Source of the DNA: a virus
Strand: one strand, 5' to 3'
Length of the DNA: 22,097 bases
Virus record (IMG/VR): IMGVR_UViG_3300025138_000423
Coordinates: 1 to 22,097 of that record
Below the pieces are notes generated by a model. It was not told the DNA's origin, made no database searches, and worked only from the letters and a program-made list of their open reading frames with translations. A program made the position numbers and the translations under genes. Each line of letters opens with the position of its first letter. Position 1 is the first letter of the stretch. Positions 5,793 through 12,966 of this stretch are shown piece after piece.

Positions 5793-6670
5793 TTGTATTG
5801 CTCCTCTATCATTTCATTCATTAAATTATCTTGCGCCAAGCTCCTTAATGCTCTCCTATTATCCACGATATTACCACCTTGTAAAACGACAGACTCGGTA
5901 ATGTAACTATCAGGAATTTTTGCTACGTAATATGTGCCAATGTTTGTAGCACTATTTATTGAATTTAATATAACAGATTGCGCTACTTGATTAGCCATAG
6001 TCAATGCGTTAGTTGTACTAGCTAATGCAAACTCTAGGTCAGCGTCTTTATCTTCTTCATCTTCGTCATCTCTGTTTTCTTCATCATCTTCTAACAGTTC
6101 TCTGTCTGTTTCTTCTTGAGCTAACTGAACAGATTCATCTTCTAATGCATCATAATTAGGAATTTCAGGTACAGGCGGTGGTTTAGGTTTTACGTAGCCG
6201 GGGCAATTAGGGTCGCTTTGTGGGTTAAAACAACTATCAAAACGGTACAGATAAATGACTGAGACATCTTCTATTGTGCCTTGTCCAGTCTTTTTAACGT
6301 AGCCATCACCAAATACTGCAAGTGGTGTATATGGCATAGGCAAAACTTTTTTAATCTTACCACCGTACTTTTGTGACCAGTCTTCTATGTCTTCAAATAC
6401 TGTACCACCACCAACTTTAGAGTTACCAATAGTAACTACTAGGTCATCACTTAAATTTTTAACAGCTTCATAAGAATACAAAACACCTGATACGTCCATA
6501 CCACCAATACCATGCTCACCTAATGCACTAGGGTTCATGCCCCACGTCATACCATTTATAGCGGCGTTTGGTGTGCTTCCGTATATGTAGCTAGAAGAAT
6601 AAGAAGGCTGATGCAACAGCACCCATAAGCTTAATAGCGCTATCCCTCTTTTCCACAGTAGTCTTTTCAT
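5789..6670 (-). CDS. Exported acidic protein with Pro-rich linker (cassette gene 2)
   Basis: The frame is open from 6736, but ATG 6670 is chosen: GGAGG lies 6 nt before it, and it begins a signal peptide (MKRLLWKRGIALLSLWVLL, cleavage near SYS|SS). The 293-residue product then has an N-terminal globular part (to about 155) with a C-x8-C pair (Cys147, Cys156), a proline-rich linker (KPKPPPVPEIP, 161-171), a strongly acidic stretch at about 177-213 dominated by Asp and Glu, and a C-terminal helical/beta domain. I do not recognise the family. The first 80 nt overlap the preceding exported-protein gene, so the two are inherited and translated together. Confidence 0.7.
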   Translation of the reverse strand: MKRLLWKRGIALLSLWVLLHQPSYSSSYIYGSTPNAAINGMTWGMNPSALGEHGIGGMDVSGVLYSYEAVKNLSDDLVVTIGNSKVGGGTVFEDIEDWSQKYGGKIKKVLPMPYTPLAVFGDGYVKKTGQGTIEDVSVIYLYRFDSCFNPQSDPNCPGYVKPKPPPVPEIPNYDALEDESVQLAQEETDRELLEDDEENRDDEDEEDKDADLEFALASTTNALTMANQVAQSVILNSINSATNIGTYYVAKIPDSYITESVVLQGGNIVDNRRALRSLAQDNLMNEMIEEQYK

Positions 6671-7163
6671 GTTGTTCCTCCGGCATTGGTATTTCTTCAG
6701 TACGTACAGCCCATGCACGTTTAGCGGCATCGCCAATTAAGCCATCTATAGGGCAATAAGTTCCGGCGTTAGCCATGGCTTTAAAAATCGCTGGGTCTTG
6801 ACAGAGCAAAGATACGCTGGCTACCTTCATACCAGCCGAATAGAGCATTCTTGCCTTTTTTAACAGCAAACAATTTGCCTCTGTGTATGTAGCTCCTAGG
6901 CTCAAGGATAGTATCTGTGTACCTAAAGCTCCGCTAGATGAGATAGTACATAGGTCTGAATTATTTCCGCCTACATTAGGAGATATGGCGCTTGGCGGTG
7001 CAGATTTTACTGTCGTAGTTTGATTTCCGTTCGTTGTCACAGTAGAGTTTGTTGTTTGCTCTACTTTAGTTGTTTCAGCCATAGCTGAGAAAGACAATAT
7101 AAGGAAACAAGCTACTATGCCAAAGGCTATTGCGTTGTTAATTTTACTTTGCATAATCATCAT
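6591..7163 (-). CDS. Exported four-cysteine protein (cassette gene 1)
   Basis: The 190-residue product has a signal peptide ending FSAMA|E at about residue 29, a Thr/Asn-rich linker (31-70) and a cysteine-containing domain with Cys72, Cys98, Cys121 and Cys137, spaced to form two disulphides in the periplasm. Within it are CLLLKKARMLYSAGMKVASV at 98-117 and GTYCPIDGLIGD at 134-145. A hydrophobic end (GAVASAFLFF) could be membrane-associated. Start choice is uncertain among ATGs at 7163, 7160 and 7154; none has a strong ribosome site, which fits coupling to the upstream oxygenase gene that it overlaps by 20 nt. The family is not recognised by name. Confidence 0.7.
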   Translation of the reverse strand: MMIMQSKINNAIAFGIVACFLILSFSAMAETTKVEQTTNSTVTTNGNQTTTVKSAPPSAISPNVGGNNSDLCTISSSGALGTQILSLSLGATYTEANCLLLKKARMLYSAGMKVASVSLLCQDPAIFKAMANAGTYCPIDGLIGDAAKRAWAVRTEEIPMPEEQHEKTTVEKRDSAIKLMGAVASAFLFF

Positions 7164-7779
7164 AAATATCGTTAAAATTCCACCATCCAGTTACAATCAT
7201 TTTTTCTGATTTTTTACTTATTTGACCAACATGTGGATGTGTAAAGTATGCAGGCCAAATTAGCGTTAACCCTTTTATACAAGGTGTTGTAATAGCTTGT
7301 TGTGGAAATTTTGTGCCACCATCTTCTACATCATTTAAATATGTCATAAAAACTAAATGTCTATGTATTGTTGTAACAGAACCTGAATTTTCATGGTGTA
7401 ATATTTTATATCCTCCATTCTTTGGATACCATTGTACATTGTATTTACCTTTAATGCTAAATGGAAATGTGTGACCTGATGATGGATAATGTTTTACATA
7501 ATCTTCTAAACATTTTTGTAACAAATATTCGTACTCAAACCATGGTTCTGTTTTATTGTGTGGATATATTGCTTTTTCAATTGATTCTTTTGTTTTTTTA
7601 AGAACACGAAAATCTTTTGCATGTTTAGCCTGACTTGGAAAAATTCTGCCCGGATGTTTATGGTGTTGTAAAGTAGGGTCATGCCAATCTTCCCAAATAC
7701 TATCTATTAATTTTTCAGGGAAAATCCATCCACCTATGTGGGTATTATCAGGCATCATAAACCGTTTAACATCTTTCAT
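7144..7779 (-). CDS. 2-oxoglutarate/Fe(II)-dependent oxygenase (prolyl-4-hydroxylase-like)
   Basis: This enzyme class uses Fe(II), O2 and 2-oxoglutarate to hydroxylate proteins, nucleic acids or small molecules. The 211-residue product has the C-terminal double-stranded beta-helix: NVQWYPKNGGYKILHHENS at 114-132, with His128-x-Glu130 as the likely HxE iron ligands, RHLVFMTYLND (140-150), GGTKFP (154-159), and distal His183 followed by Lys193 as the 2OG-carboxylate ligand in place of the usual Arg. Glu instead of Asp in the HxD motif is a known variant. GGGAG precedes the ATG, which overlaps the sulfotransferase stop (ATGA). The substrate is unknown; proline or asparagine side chains of tail or exported proteins are possible. 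Confidence 0.85.
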   Translation of the reverse strand: MKDVKRFMMPDNTHIGGWIFPEKLIDSIWEDWHDPTLQHHKHPGRIFPSQAKHAKDFRVLKKTKESIEKAIYPHNKTEPWFEYEYLLQKCLEDYVKHYPSSGHTFPFSIKGKYNVQWYPKNGGYKILHHENSGSVTTIHRHLVFMTYLNDVEDGGTKFPQQAITTPCIKGLTLIWPAYFTHPHVGQISKKSEKMIVTGWWNFNDIYDDYAK

Positions 7780-8531
7780 AAATTAAGCTCCCTATCTTTA
7801 TATTTATTAATTATGTCTTCGTTTAAATAATCTTCAATATTTGTTTTTGTTTTACTAATACCATTTGTTCTTATTGTGTGTAAAGGCTCATTTAATACTG
7901 AATCGTCATAACACATACCATTAATATTAAATTGTGATAAATTATCTAAATCTACATTAAAAGTATCTTCACCTATAAAAGTAAATATTTTATTAACTAC
8001 GTCTTGAGGATTTTTAACAAACTGGTCATATGTAATAATAAGACACTCTTCGCCTGATGCAAGAGCATTTTCAATACTGTGAAGTGATAAACCTAGTAAA
8101 CCATCATTTGCCATGAAGTGAGAAGTAACTACGTCTACAAATGGATTTTTTTGTGATTTAACATATGATGCTAGACATTCTAAAACAGGACGATACAAGA
8201 TTACAAATTTAGGTTTTTTTACAATTTTTTTTAAAGCGGATAAATTTCCTATTGAACCCCAACAACCTCTATCAATAATTTTTGATTTTTTGTAGCTTTT
8301 GTAATAATTTTTAAAAACATTTTTAGTAATGTTGTCAAATGCTTTGTGGTCAGGAAAATTTGTAAAATATGGATTGTAATGTTTTATATTGTTTAAATTA
8401 TAAATTACGTCCATTAAAACAGAATTAGCCGATAATGCTACATTAGGACTTTGATTAATAAGTGAACCTAATACAGTATTACCAGCTCTAGGAACACCTA
8501 AAAGAAAGTAAAACTCTTTTGATTTATTCAT
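7776..8531 (-). CDS. PAPS-dependent sulfotransferase
   Basis: The 251-residue product transfers sulfate from PAPS to a hydroxyl or amine acceptor. It begins with the 5'-phosphosulfate-binding loop FYFLLGVPRAGNTVLGSLI (loop at 12-20, equivalent to PxSGTTxL) and has the 3'-phosphate-binding segment FVILYRPVLECLASYVK at 109-125 with Arg114 and Ser122. This is the Sulfotransfer_3-like layout. The acceptor may be a surface sugar, lipid or Tyr on a phage protein. The gene is clearly AT-richer than the structural genes. A ribosome site AGGAGG lies in the loop of a small hairpin immediately before ATG. It is coupled by ATGA to the oxygenase gene. Confidence 0.88.
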   Translation of the reverse strand: MNKSKEFYFLLGVPRAGNTVLGSLINQSPNVALSANSVLMDVIYNLNNIKHYNPYFTNFPDHKAFDNITKNVFKNYYKSYKKSKIIDRGCWGSIGNLSALKKIVKKPKFVILYRPVLECLASYVKSQKNPFVDVVTSHFMANDGLLGLSLHSIENALASGEECLIITYDQFVKNPQDVVNKIFTFIGEDTFNVDLDNLSQFNINGMCYDDSVLNEPLHTIRTNGISKTKTNIEDYLNEDIINKYKDRELNL

Positions 8532-8547
8532 TCTCCCTCCTGAGAAT
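8530..8547 (-). promoter_or_regulatory. Ribosome-site hairpin of the sulfotransferase gene
   Basis: In the minus-strand mRNA, AUUCUC and GAGAAU pair over 6 bp around the 6-nt loop AGGAGG. The loop is exactly the Shine-Dalgarno core and the 3' arm contains the first two bases of the start codon. The stem is AT-rich and short, so it may be only marginally stable. Confidence 0.45.
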
Positions 8548-8558
8548 AATTAAATTAT

Positions 8559-8936
8559 TTAACTGTTAGCAACCCACCCTGTTGTGTTGTCTGCTTGATA
8601 TGCTGATTCATCCCAATAATAATAAGGAAAAGTTTCTACATCTGCTGGTTCGGCTAAAGGAGCTTCCCATTCACCTGTTGCATCTACTAATGTCCAACTT
8701 GCAAAAGGTTTTGGAGCAATAAACATTTCTTTTGCCGCATCATATGTATCTCCAATGTGTGCATATCTATTGTGTAAATTACCGTTGTAACTAGTTTTTA
8801 TCCAACTATCACCACCCCAACCATTTAATAACCATGTAATTGTACCAGCTTCTCCTTTAGCATCTTCAACATCATTATCGACAACATTAATGTCTGTAAC
8901 TAAATTGTCAGAGTCTAATTTTGCATAATGTGCCAT
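8559..8936 (-). CDS. Small conserved tail-cluster protein
   Basis: The 125-residue product begins MAHYAKLDSDNLVTDINVVD and contains W-I-K-T-S-Y-N-G-N at 45-53, YAHIGDTYD at 58-66 and IAPKPFASWTLVD at 73-85, followed by EWEAP. This order (MAHFAxLdxxNxV, W.QTSYNGN.R..YAGIG, PPKPFpSWxl, WeAP) is familiar from cyanophage and other marine phage proteins lying beside tail fibre genes. Its molecular role is not established; it is probably a minor tail or fibre-associated protein. ATAGGAGAT precedes the ATG with 6-nt spacing. It lies between the glycine-rich protein and the sulfotransferase. Confidence 0.75.
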   Translation of the reverse strand: MAHYAKLDSDNLVTDINVVDNDVEDAKGEAGTITWLLNGWGGDSWIKTSYNGNLHNRYAHIGDTYDAAKEMFIAPKPFASWTLVDATGEWEAPLAEPADVETFPYYYWDESAYQADNTTGWVANS

Positions 8937-8945
8937 ATATATCTC

Positions 8946-9962
8946 CTATTGAAATTTGTATCTGAGAACTACAATACCTGAGCCACCGCTACCACCAGCA
9001 TTACCGCCTCCTTGACCACCTGAACCACCGCCGCCACCACCAGTATTTGCGCTACCTGAGCCAGCGTTACCAGCTCCACCTGAATTTGCACCACCTCCAG
9101 CGCCTCCTGAGCCTGAACCACCTCCAGCGCCACCACCAGCATAGTATCTGCTATCTTCGCCTGAACTTGTACCATTACCTAATGTTGTGTATTGTCTTCC
9201 AGCACCACCGTTACCATTTGAACTACCACCCGCTCCAGCACCACCTCCACCACCTTGTTGAGCGTTGTTACCACTACCACCACTATTTCCGTAGCCTGTT
9301 GCACCACCTGAGTTTCCTTGAGTTCCTGAACCGCCTGAACCAAAATTAGAACCACCACCACCACCGCCTGAACCACCATTAGCTGGGGCATTTCCACCAT
9401 CAGAAGCCGCACCAGTATAAGATTTACCACCACCGCCTCCTACAGCAGTAGAGCCATGAAATACAGAGTTTGCTCCTTGATTTCCACCTGAATTACCATG
9501 CGCCCCAGTAGTATTACTACCGCCACCACCAATAGTTACAGAGTAGTTTGTATTTGCATCAATTGTTTTACCTGAATGATAAAGTAAACCACCAGCACCA
9601 CCACCACCACCGTGTCTACCAGCACCGCCACCAGCTCCAGCAACGACTATATATTCAACTGAGTTACTTCCAGCAGAGTTACCGCCAGCCGCTACAGCAA
9701 ATGTTCCGTTACCAGTAAATTTAACATATTTATAATCACCTGAAGTTGCTATTGTGCCACCACTTGCCACCATAAATGTTGCGTTTTCTGTACCGTAAAA
9801 GTCACTCATTAAGATTTGACCTGAAGCTGGTATATCAGTTGCAGAAGATGGAACATTATCTCCACCCCTATAATATTCACTTAAAGATATAGGGTTAGAG
9901 CCACCAAATTCTGTTTGTAGTTCACTAAATTGTAGGTCATCACCTGACGATTGTATTGCCAT
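8946..9962 (-). CDS. Glycine-rich tail fibre tip / adhesin-like protein
   Basis: The 338-residue product has an N-terminal module of about 60 residues (MAIQSSGDDLQFSELQTEFG and SLSEYYRGG) common at the front of marine phage tail proteins. A beta segment (YVKFTGNGTFAV) and VEYIVVAGAGGGAG follow, then a very long Gly/Ser/Asn-rich region (about 110-328), ending GGSGIVVLRYKFQ. Polyglycine-helix bundles of this type form receptor-binding domains in T-even gp38 adhesins, so host recognition is the likely role. Gly codon use is mixed, so the tracts are kept by protein selection rather than being a simple microsatellite. Its ATG overlaps the stop of the fibre gene (TAATG). Confidence 0.85.
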   Translation of the reverse strand: MAIQSSGDDLQFSELQTEFGGSNPISLSEYYRGGDNVPSSATDIPASGQILMSDFYGTENATFMVASGGTIATSGDYKYVKFTGNGTFAVAAGGNSAGSNSVEYIVVAGAGGGAGRHGGGGGAGGLLYHSGKTIDANTNYSVTIGGGGSNTTGAHGNSGGNQGANSVFHGSTAVGGGGGKSYTGAASDGGNAPANGGSGGGGGGSNFGSGGSGTQGNSGGATGYGNSGGSGNNAQQGGGGGAGAGGSSNGNGGAGRQYTTLGNGTSSGEDSRYYAGGGAGGGSGSGGAGGGANSGGAGNAGSGSANTGGGGGGSGGQGGGNAGGSGGSGIVVLRYKFQ

Positions 9963-11623
9963 TATTTTTTCTCCAGTTTCTCTACTTTCGCAGTAAGCTC
10001 CTTGATAGATTCAATTAGCAATGCGTGTAGGTTGTCGTAGTTTAGTGTCTTAAACAATTGTTTGTTACCTGTATGAAGTGGAAGTTCTCTTTCCTGTACT
10101 GCACATGGTAATACCTTTTCAACATCTTGAGCAAGTAAACCAGCAGACTCCATTCCATCTTTAAGGTATTTGTAAGTTACACCTTTAAGAGTATTAATCT
10201 TGTCTAGGGCATGGTCAATAGGATTAATGTCATACTTTAGCGTTTCATCAGATATAGTAGATGAGAAAGCAACTATGTCACCATCAACGTGTAAAGCACC
10301 AGCATCTGTAAGTCTCATATCTTCTGCGTTAGCTGAATAAAAACGTATTCCTACGTCAGCATCATAATGAATATAATCATGTCCGTTACCATCATAAATA
10401 TCTGTAGTTGCACTTGAACTACGTCTGTCAACAGCTAACTTAGCACCTGAAACTTGTAAGTCACCTAAATGTGCTGTGTCAATAGAGCCATCTGTGTAAT
10501 GTTCTGAGTCTACCGCATTATCAGCAAGGTTATCTCCATCAACTGCATCTCCAGCTAAGTGAACATGGTCTACACTTCCATCTGTTATATGTTCTGAGTT
10601 AATAGCATCATCAGCAATTTTAGCACCTGTTACTGCATCTGCCGCAATCTCTGCTGTTCCCACCGCATTGTCTGCTAAGTGTTCATTGTCAATACTAGCC
10701 GCCGCATAATGTTCACTATTTAAGACGTTATCACCAATCTTTGCCGCAGTTACTGAATCAGCACCTAAAGCGGTAGCATCTACTGCACCAGCCGCAATGT
10801 GAGCTGAAGTTACTGAATCGTCAATAATAGCATCTGTGTTTACAGAGTTTGGTGCTAAATGTTCCGCATCAATACTGTCTGCGGCAATGTGTTCACTATT
10901 AATAACGTCATCACCGATTTTCGCGGCAGTTACTGCATCTGCGCCAATTTTAGCGGCAGTTACAGCTCCATCATTAATTTTTGCAGTTTCAACCGCAGAA
11001 GCGGCTATAGAAGCTGTATCAACTAAAACCCAATCTAAAACTCCTGAACCATTTGTAAGTAGCACCTCATTTGCATCACCATCATTATTAGGAAATGTTA
11101 GCGTGTAACTAGCATTAGCTGAATGTGGTGGACTCTTTAATTTAATACCATGTGAGTTTTGTGAACAGTTTAATTGGATATAACCATCCTGTGAGCTACC
11201 ATCACCTTTAGCTTCTACAGAAGGAACACTAGAAGTTGAGATTAGGTTTAATTTAGCAACTGTAACTGCATCATCATTAATCTTAGCAGTTTCAACCGCA
11301 GAAGCGGCTATCTCTGCTGTATCTACAGCATTGTCTGCAAGGCGAGCATTTGTCACCCAGTTATTAGCTGTAATAGCGTTAAGCTGTGTCTGAATGGCAC
11401 TTGTCACACCATCAGTATAATTTAGCTCTGCGGCAGTTGCAGTTACTGCTGTGCCACCCACTTTAAATTGTCCAGCAGTTAAGTTAGGTTTTATGGCAGT
11501 TGTGCCATCTAATAAATCATCTATCTTGTCTAAACCAGCGTTTAGTTTTGTTCCCCAAGTGTCGGCTGAAGCACCCACTTCAGGCTTCACAATGGAAAAA
11601 GTAGTTGTAGTTGTATCAGCCAT
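9962..11623 (-). CDS. Tail fibre with decapeptide repeats and C-terminal S74 intramolecular chaperone
   Basis: The 553-residue product is a trimeric fibre-type protein. The N-terminal part (1-90, TTTTFSIVKPEVGASADTWG, GTAVTATAAELNYTDGVTS) is common in marine phage tail proteins and probably attaches to the virion. Three decapeptide repeats (93-125) are interrupted by a non-repetitive insert (126-202), then about 20 more run from 203 to 398. A globular segment follows (399-450), then the S74/endosialidase chaperone domain (about 453-553): SDETLKYDINPI, LDKINTLKGVTYKYL, AGLLAQDVEKVLP, LNYDNLHALLIESIKEL and a terminal coiled coil. In this family the chaperone folds the trimer and cleaves itself off before the Ser of the SDExLK motif. 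GGAG precedes the ATG. Its TAA overlaps the glycine-rich protein ATG. Confidence 0.93.
   Translation of the reverse strand: MADTTTTTFSIVKPEVGASADTWGTKLNAGLDKIDDLLDGTTAIKPNLTAGQFKVGGTAVTATAAELNYTDGVTSAIQTQLNAITANNWVTNARLADNAVDTAEIAASAVETAKINDDAVTVAKLNLISTSSVPSVEAKGDGSSQDGYIQLNCSQNSHGIKLKSPPHSANASYTLTFPNNDGDANEVLLTNGSGVLDWVLVDTASIAASAVETAKINDGAVTAAKIGADAVTAAKIGDDVINSEHIAADSIDAEHLAPNSVNTDAIIDDSVTSAHIAAGAVDATALGADSVTAAKIGDNVLNSEHYAAASIDNEHLADNAVGTAEIAADAVTGAKIADDAINSEHITDGSVDHVHLAGDAVDGDNLADNAVDSEHYTDGSIDTAHLGDLQVSGAKLAVDRRSSSATTDIYDGNGHDYIHYDADVGIRFYSANAEDMRLTDAGALHVDGDIVAFSSTISDETLKYDINPIDHALDKINTLKGVTYKYLKDGMESAGLLAQDVEKVLPCAVQERELPLHTGNKQLFKTLNYDNLHALLIESIKELTAKVEKLEKK
10430..11017 (-). repeat. 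Tandem 30-bp coding repeats of the tail fibre (about 20 copies)
   Basis: Residues 203-398 are built of 10-residue units of the form xAxIxxDAVx, for example TAKINDGAVT, AAKIGADAVT, SEHIAADSID and AEHLAPNSVN. The DNA copies are diverged but keep the 30-bp step throughout. Three more copies lie upstream in the gene (residues about 93-125), separated by a 77-residue insert. Such repeats are expected to form an extended beta-helical shaft. Confidence 0.8.
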
Positions 11624-11640
11624 GCTTTTTCTCCATTATT

Positions 11641-11931
11641 TTAAAAAGTTCCCTTCCATACTCTTAGCTTATCAAAATCTCCACTAAGTAATTTCTTTCG
11701 TACAATCTCTTTACGAGCATTTACATCGCTCCATTTGATTCCAGCATCTTTACACCATTCTTGCATTATGTGCATAGGAATAGAACCAACATAACGATTT
11801 TCCCCAGTCATACCAGCACCTGATTTGCGTATATCCTCAACCCGGTCTAGGTATCTCTGATTATCGTGTGTACTTTCAATAATAATCTTACCGTTTTTAT
11901 TATCAAAATGTACTTGTTCTTTTGTTTTCAT
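11641..11931 (-). CDS. Small conserved phage protein after the capsid gene
   Basis: The 96-residue product begins MKTKEQVHFDNKNGKIIIES and ends with SIPMHIMQEWCKDAGIKWSD (50-69), ARKEIVRKKLLSGDFDKLRVWKGTF. The C-terminal half looks like a conserved helical domain with a positively charged centre. I do not recognise a named family. Its position between the major capsid protein and the tail fibre suggests a minor structural or assembly role. AAGGG lies 7 nt before the ATG. It is the first gene after the capsid terminator and its stop is 17 nt before the fibre start. Confidence 0.7.
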   Translation of the reverse strand: MKTKEQVHFDNKNGKIIIESTHDNQRYLDRVEDIRKSGAGMTGENRYVGSIPMHIMQEWCKDAGIKWSDVNARKEIVRKKLLSGDFDKLRVWKGTF

Positions 11932-11943
11932 ATTTTACCCTTT

Positions 11944-11978
11944 AAAAGTGTGGGAAGTTAAGGAGGACTCCCCACACT
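11944..11978 (-). terminator. Hairpin terminator after the major capsid gene
   Basis: On the minus strand, AGTGTGGGGAGT pairs with ACTTCCCACACT over 12 bp with a single G-U wobble that would be an A-C mismatch on the plus strand, so the structure fits minus-strand RNA. The loop is CCUCCUUA. TTTT overlaps and follows the stem end (11947-11944). It lies 17 nt past the capsid stop codon. The T-run is short, so partial read-through into the tail genes is likely, which would make capsid mRNA more abundant than tail mRNA. Confidence 0.72.
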
Positions 11979-11994
11979 AATAGTTTACCTCAGA

Positions 11995-12954
11995 TTATGA
12001 AGTTGAGCAATCAGCTACTAAGCCTGAAGCTTTTTCATTTTTAGAGACTAACGTTAGCTCTGTCAAAACTTGACGAGTAGTGTTATCACCAGTCTTAGCA
12101 AGTTCTGTGTTCTTAGTAGGTCGTAGTACAGCTACTTCAAACATATCATTGTCAAGTATCCAAACATCTCTGCTTTGACATTCACGATGTGGTGTAAATT
12201 CTACTGTACCCCAAGGAGTAACGTAGACTTCTACCGACTTTATGATTGTCTGTCTATCAGCATCAATATGTGAACGTTGGTTATTGTAACCTGTGAAACC
12301 TAAAGCAATGTTCATTTGGAAAGAAGATAGGTAGACTGAATCAGGCGTACCACCATTTTCCCAAATAGACTGCATTACAGTATCAAAGTCAGCTTGAGTA
12401 AACGCTGTCTGAGTACCATTAGTTCTTGCAGTAGCTCCCGGAACTGTTCCAGTAGGGTTAGCACCACCTGAACCACCAATGTTTGCAACATTAGATTTCA
12501 TGTATGCGCCTAGACCAGCTAGTTCACGTGCCGCAGAAGCTGAACCAGCTTCATACTTATTGTTAGCAAACAAAGCTTTCTCAATGTCTAGCTTTTGCTC
12601 TTTAGCAATTTTAAGCACTTGATATGCCATCTCAGCAGAACGACCAGCTTTTTCTAGTCCTTCGTCTGTATCAGGAATAACTACTGCATTCTTAAAGATT
12701 TGCGTGTAGTTACCAAGTCGAACAGTAGCAACTCTAGCTTCCGCAGAAGTTGCGTCACCTTCAATATGAGCGTTAGCGGCTGAAGCACGTAGTGCATCTG
12801 TCTGCCACTCATGGTAAGTGTTAGTTGCTTTAGTTTTTTTCAGCGATGAGTAAAAAGGAGTTTCTTCAGGACTTATGTCATGAATAACATTAGATAAGTC
12901 TTCTCTAATACCTTTAACGTCATAACTGTCGAACGTATGTGCGGGTTGCGCCAT
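11995..12954 (-). CDS. Major capsid protein (SU10-like / DUF5309 family)
   Basis: The 319-residue product forms the icosahedral shell. It matches the SU10-type capsid family: MAQPAHTFDSYDVKGIREDL at the N-terminus, IHDISPEETPFYSSLKK (24-40), YHEWQTDALR (47-56), RLGNYTQIFKNAVVIPDT (79-96), YQVLKIAKEQKLDIEKALF and a C-terminal domain with DVWILDNDMFEVAVLRP near residue 260. The fold in this family is HK97-like. There is no N-terminal delta domain; the separate acidic gene just upstream serves as scaffold. GGAGAAA precedes the ATG. A terminator follows directly, as expected for the most abundant virion protein. Confidence 0.92.
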   Translation of the reverse strand: MAQPAHTFDSYDVKGIREDLSNVIHDISPEETPFYSSLKKTKATNTYHEWQTDALRASAANAHIEGDATSAEARVATVRLGNYTQIFKNAVVIPDTDEGLEKAGRSAEMAYQVLKIAKEQKLDIEKALFANNKYEAGSASAARELAGLGAYMKSNVANIGGSGGANPTGTVPGATARTNGTQTAFTQADFDTVMQSIWENGGTPDSVYLSSFQMNIALGFTGYNNQRSHIDADRQTIIKSVEVYVTPWGTVEFTPHRECQSRDVWILDNDMFEVAVLRPTKNTELAKTGDNTTRQVLTELTLVSKNEKASGLVADCSTS

Positions 12955-12966
12955 AATATTTCTCCA

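Noticed and set aside
6671-6736. 22-residue N-terminal extension of the acidic exported protein
   Set aside because: The extension has no ribosome site and would bury the signal peptide. ATG 6670 has GGAGG at 6 nt.
8969-9433. Open frames of 68, 84 and 100 codons on both strands within the glycine-rich gene
   Set aside because: They are products of the repetitive GGN-rich composition. The translations are low-complexity Val/Gln or Leu/His strings, and the frame with a good ribosome site and conserved ends is the glycine-rich one.
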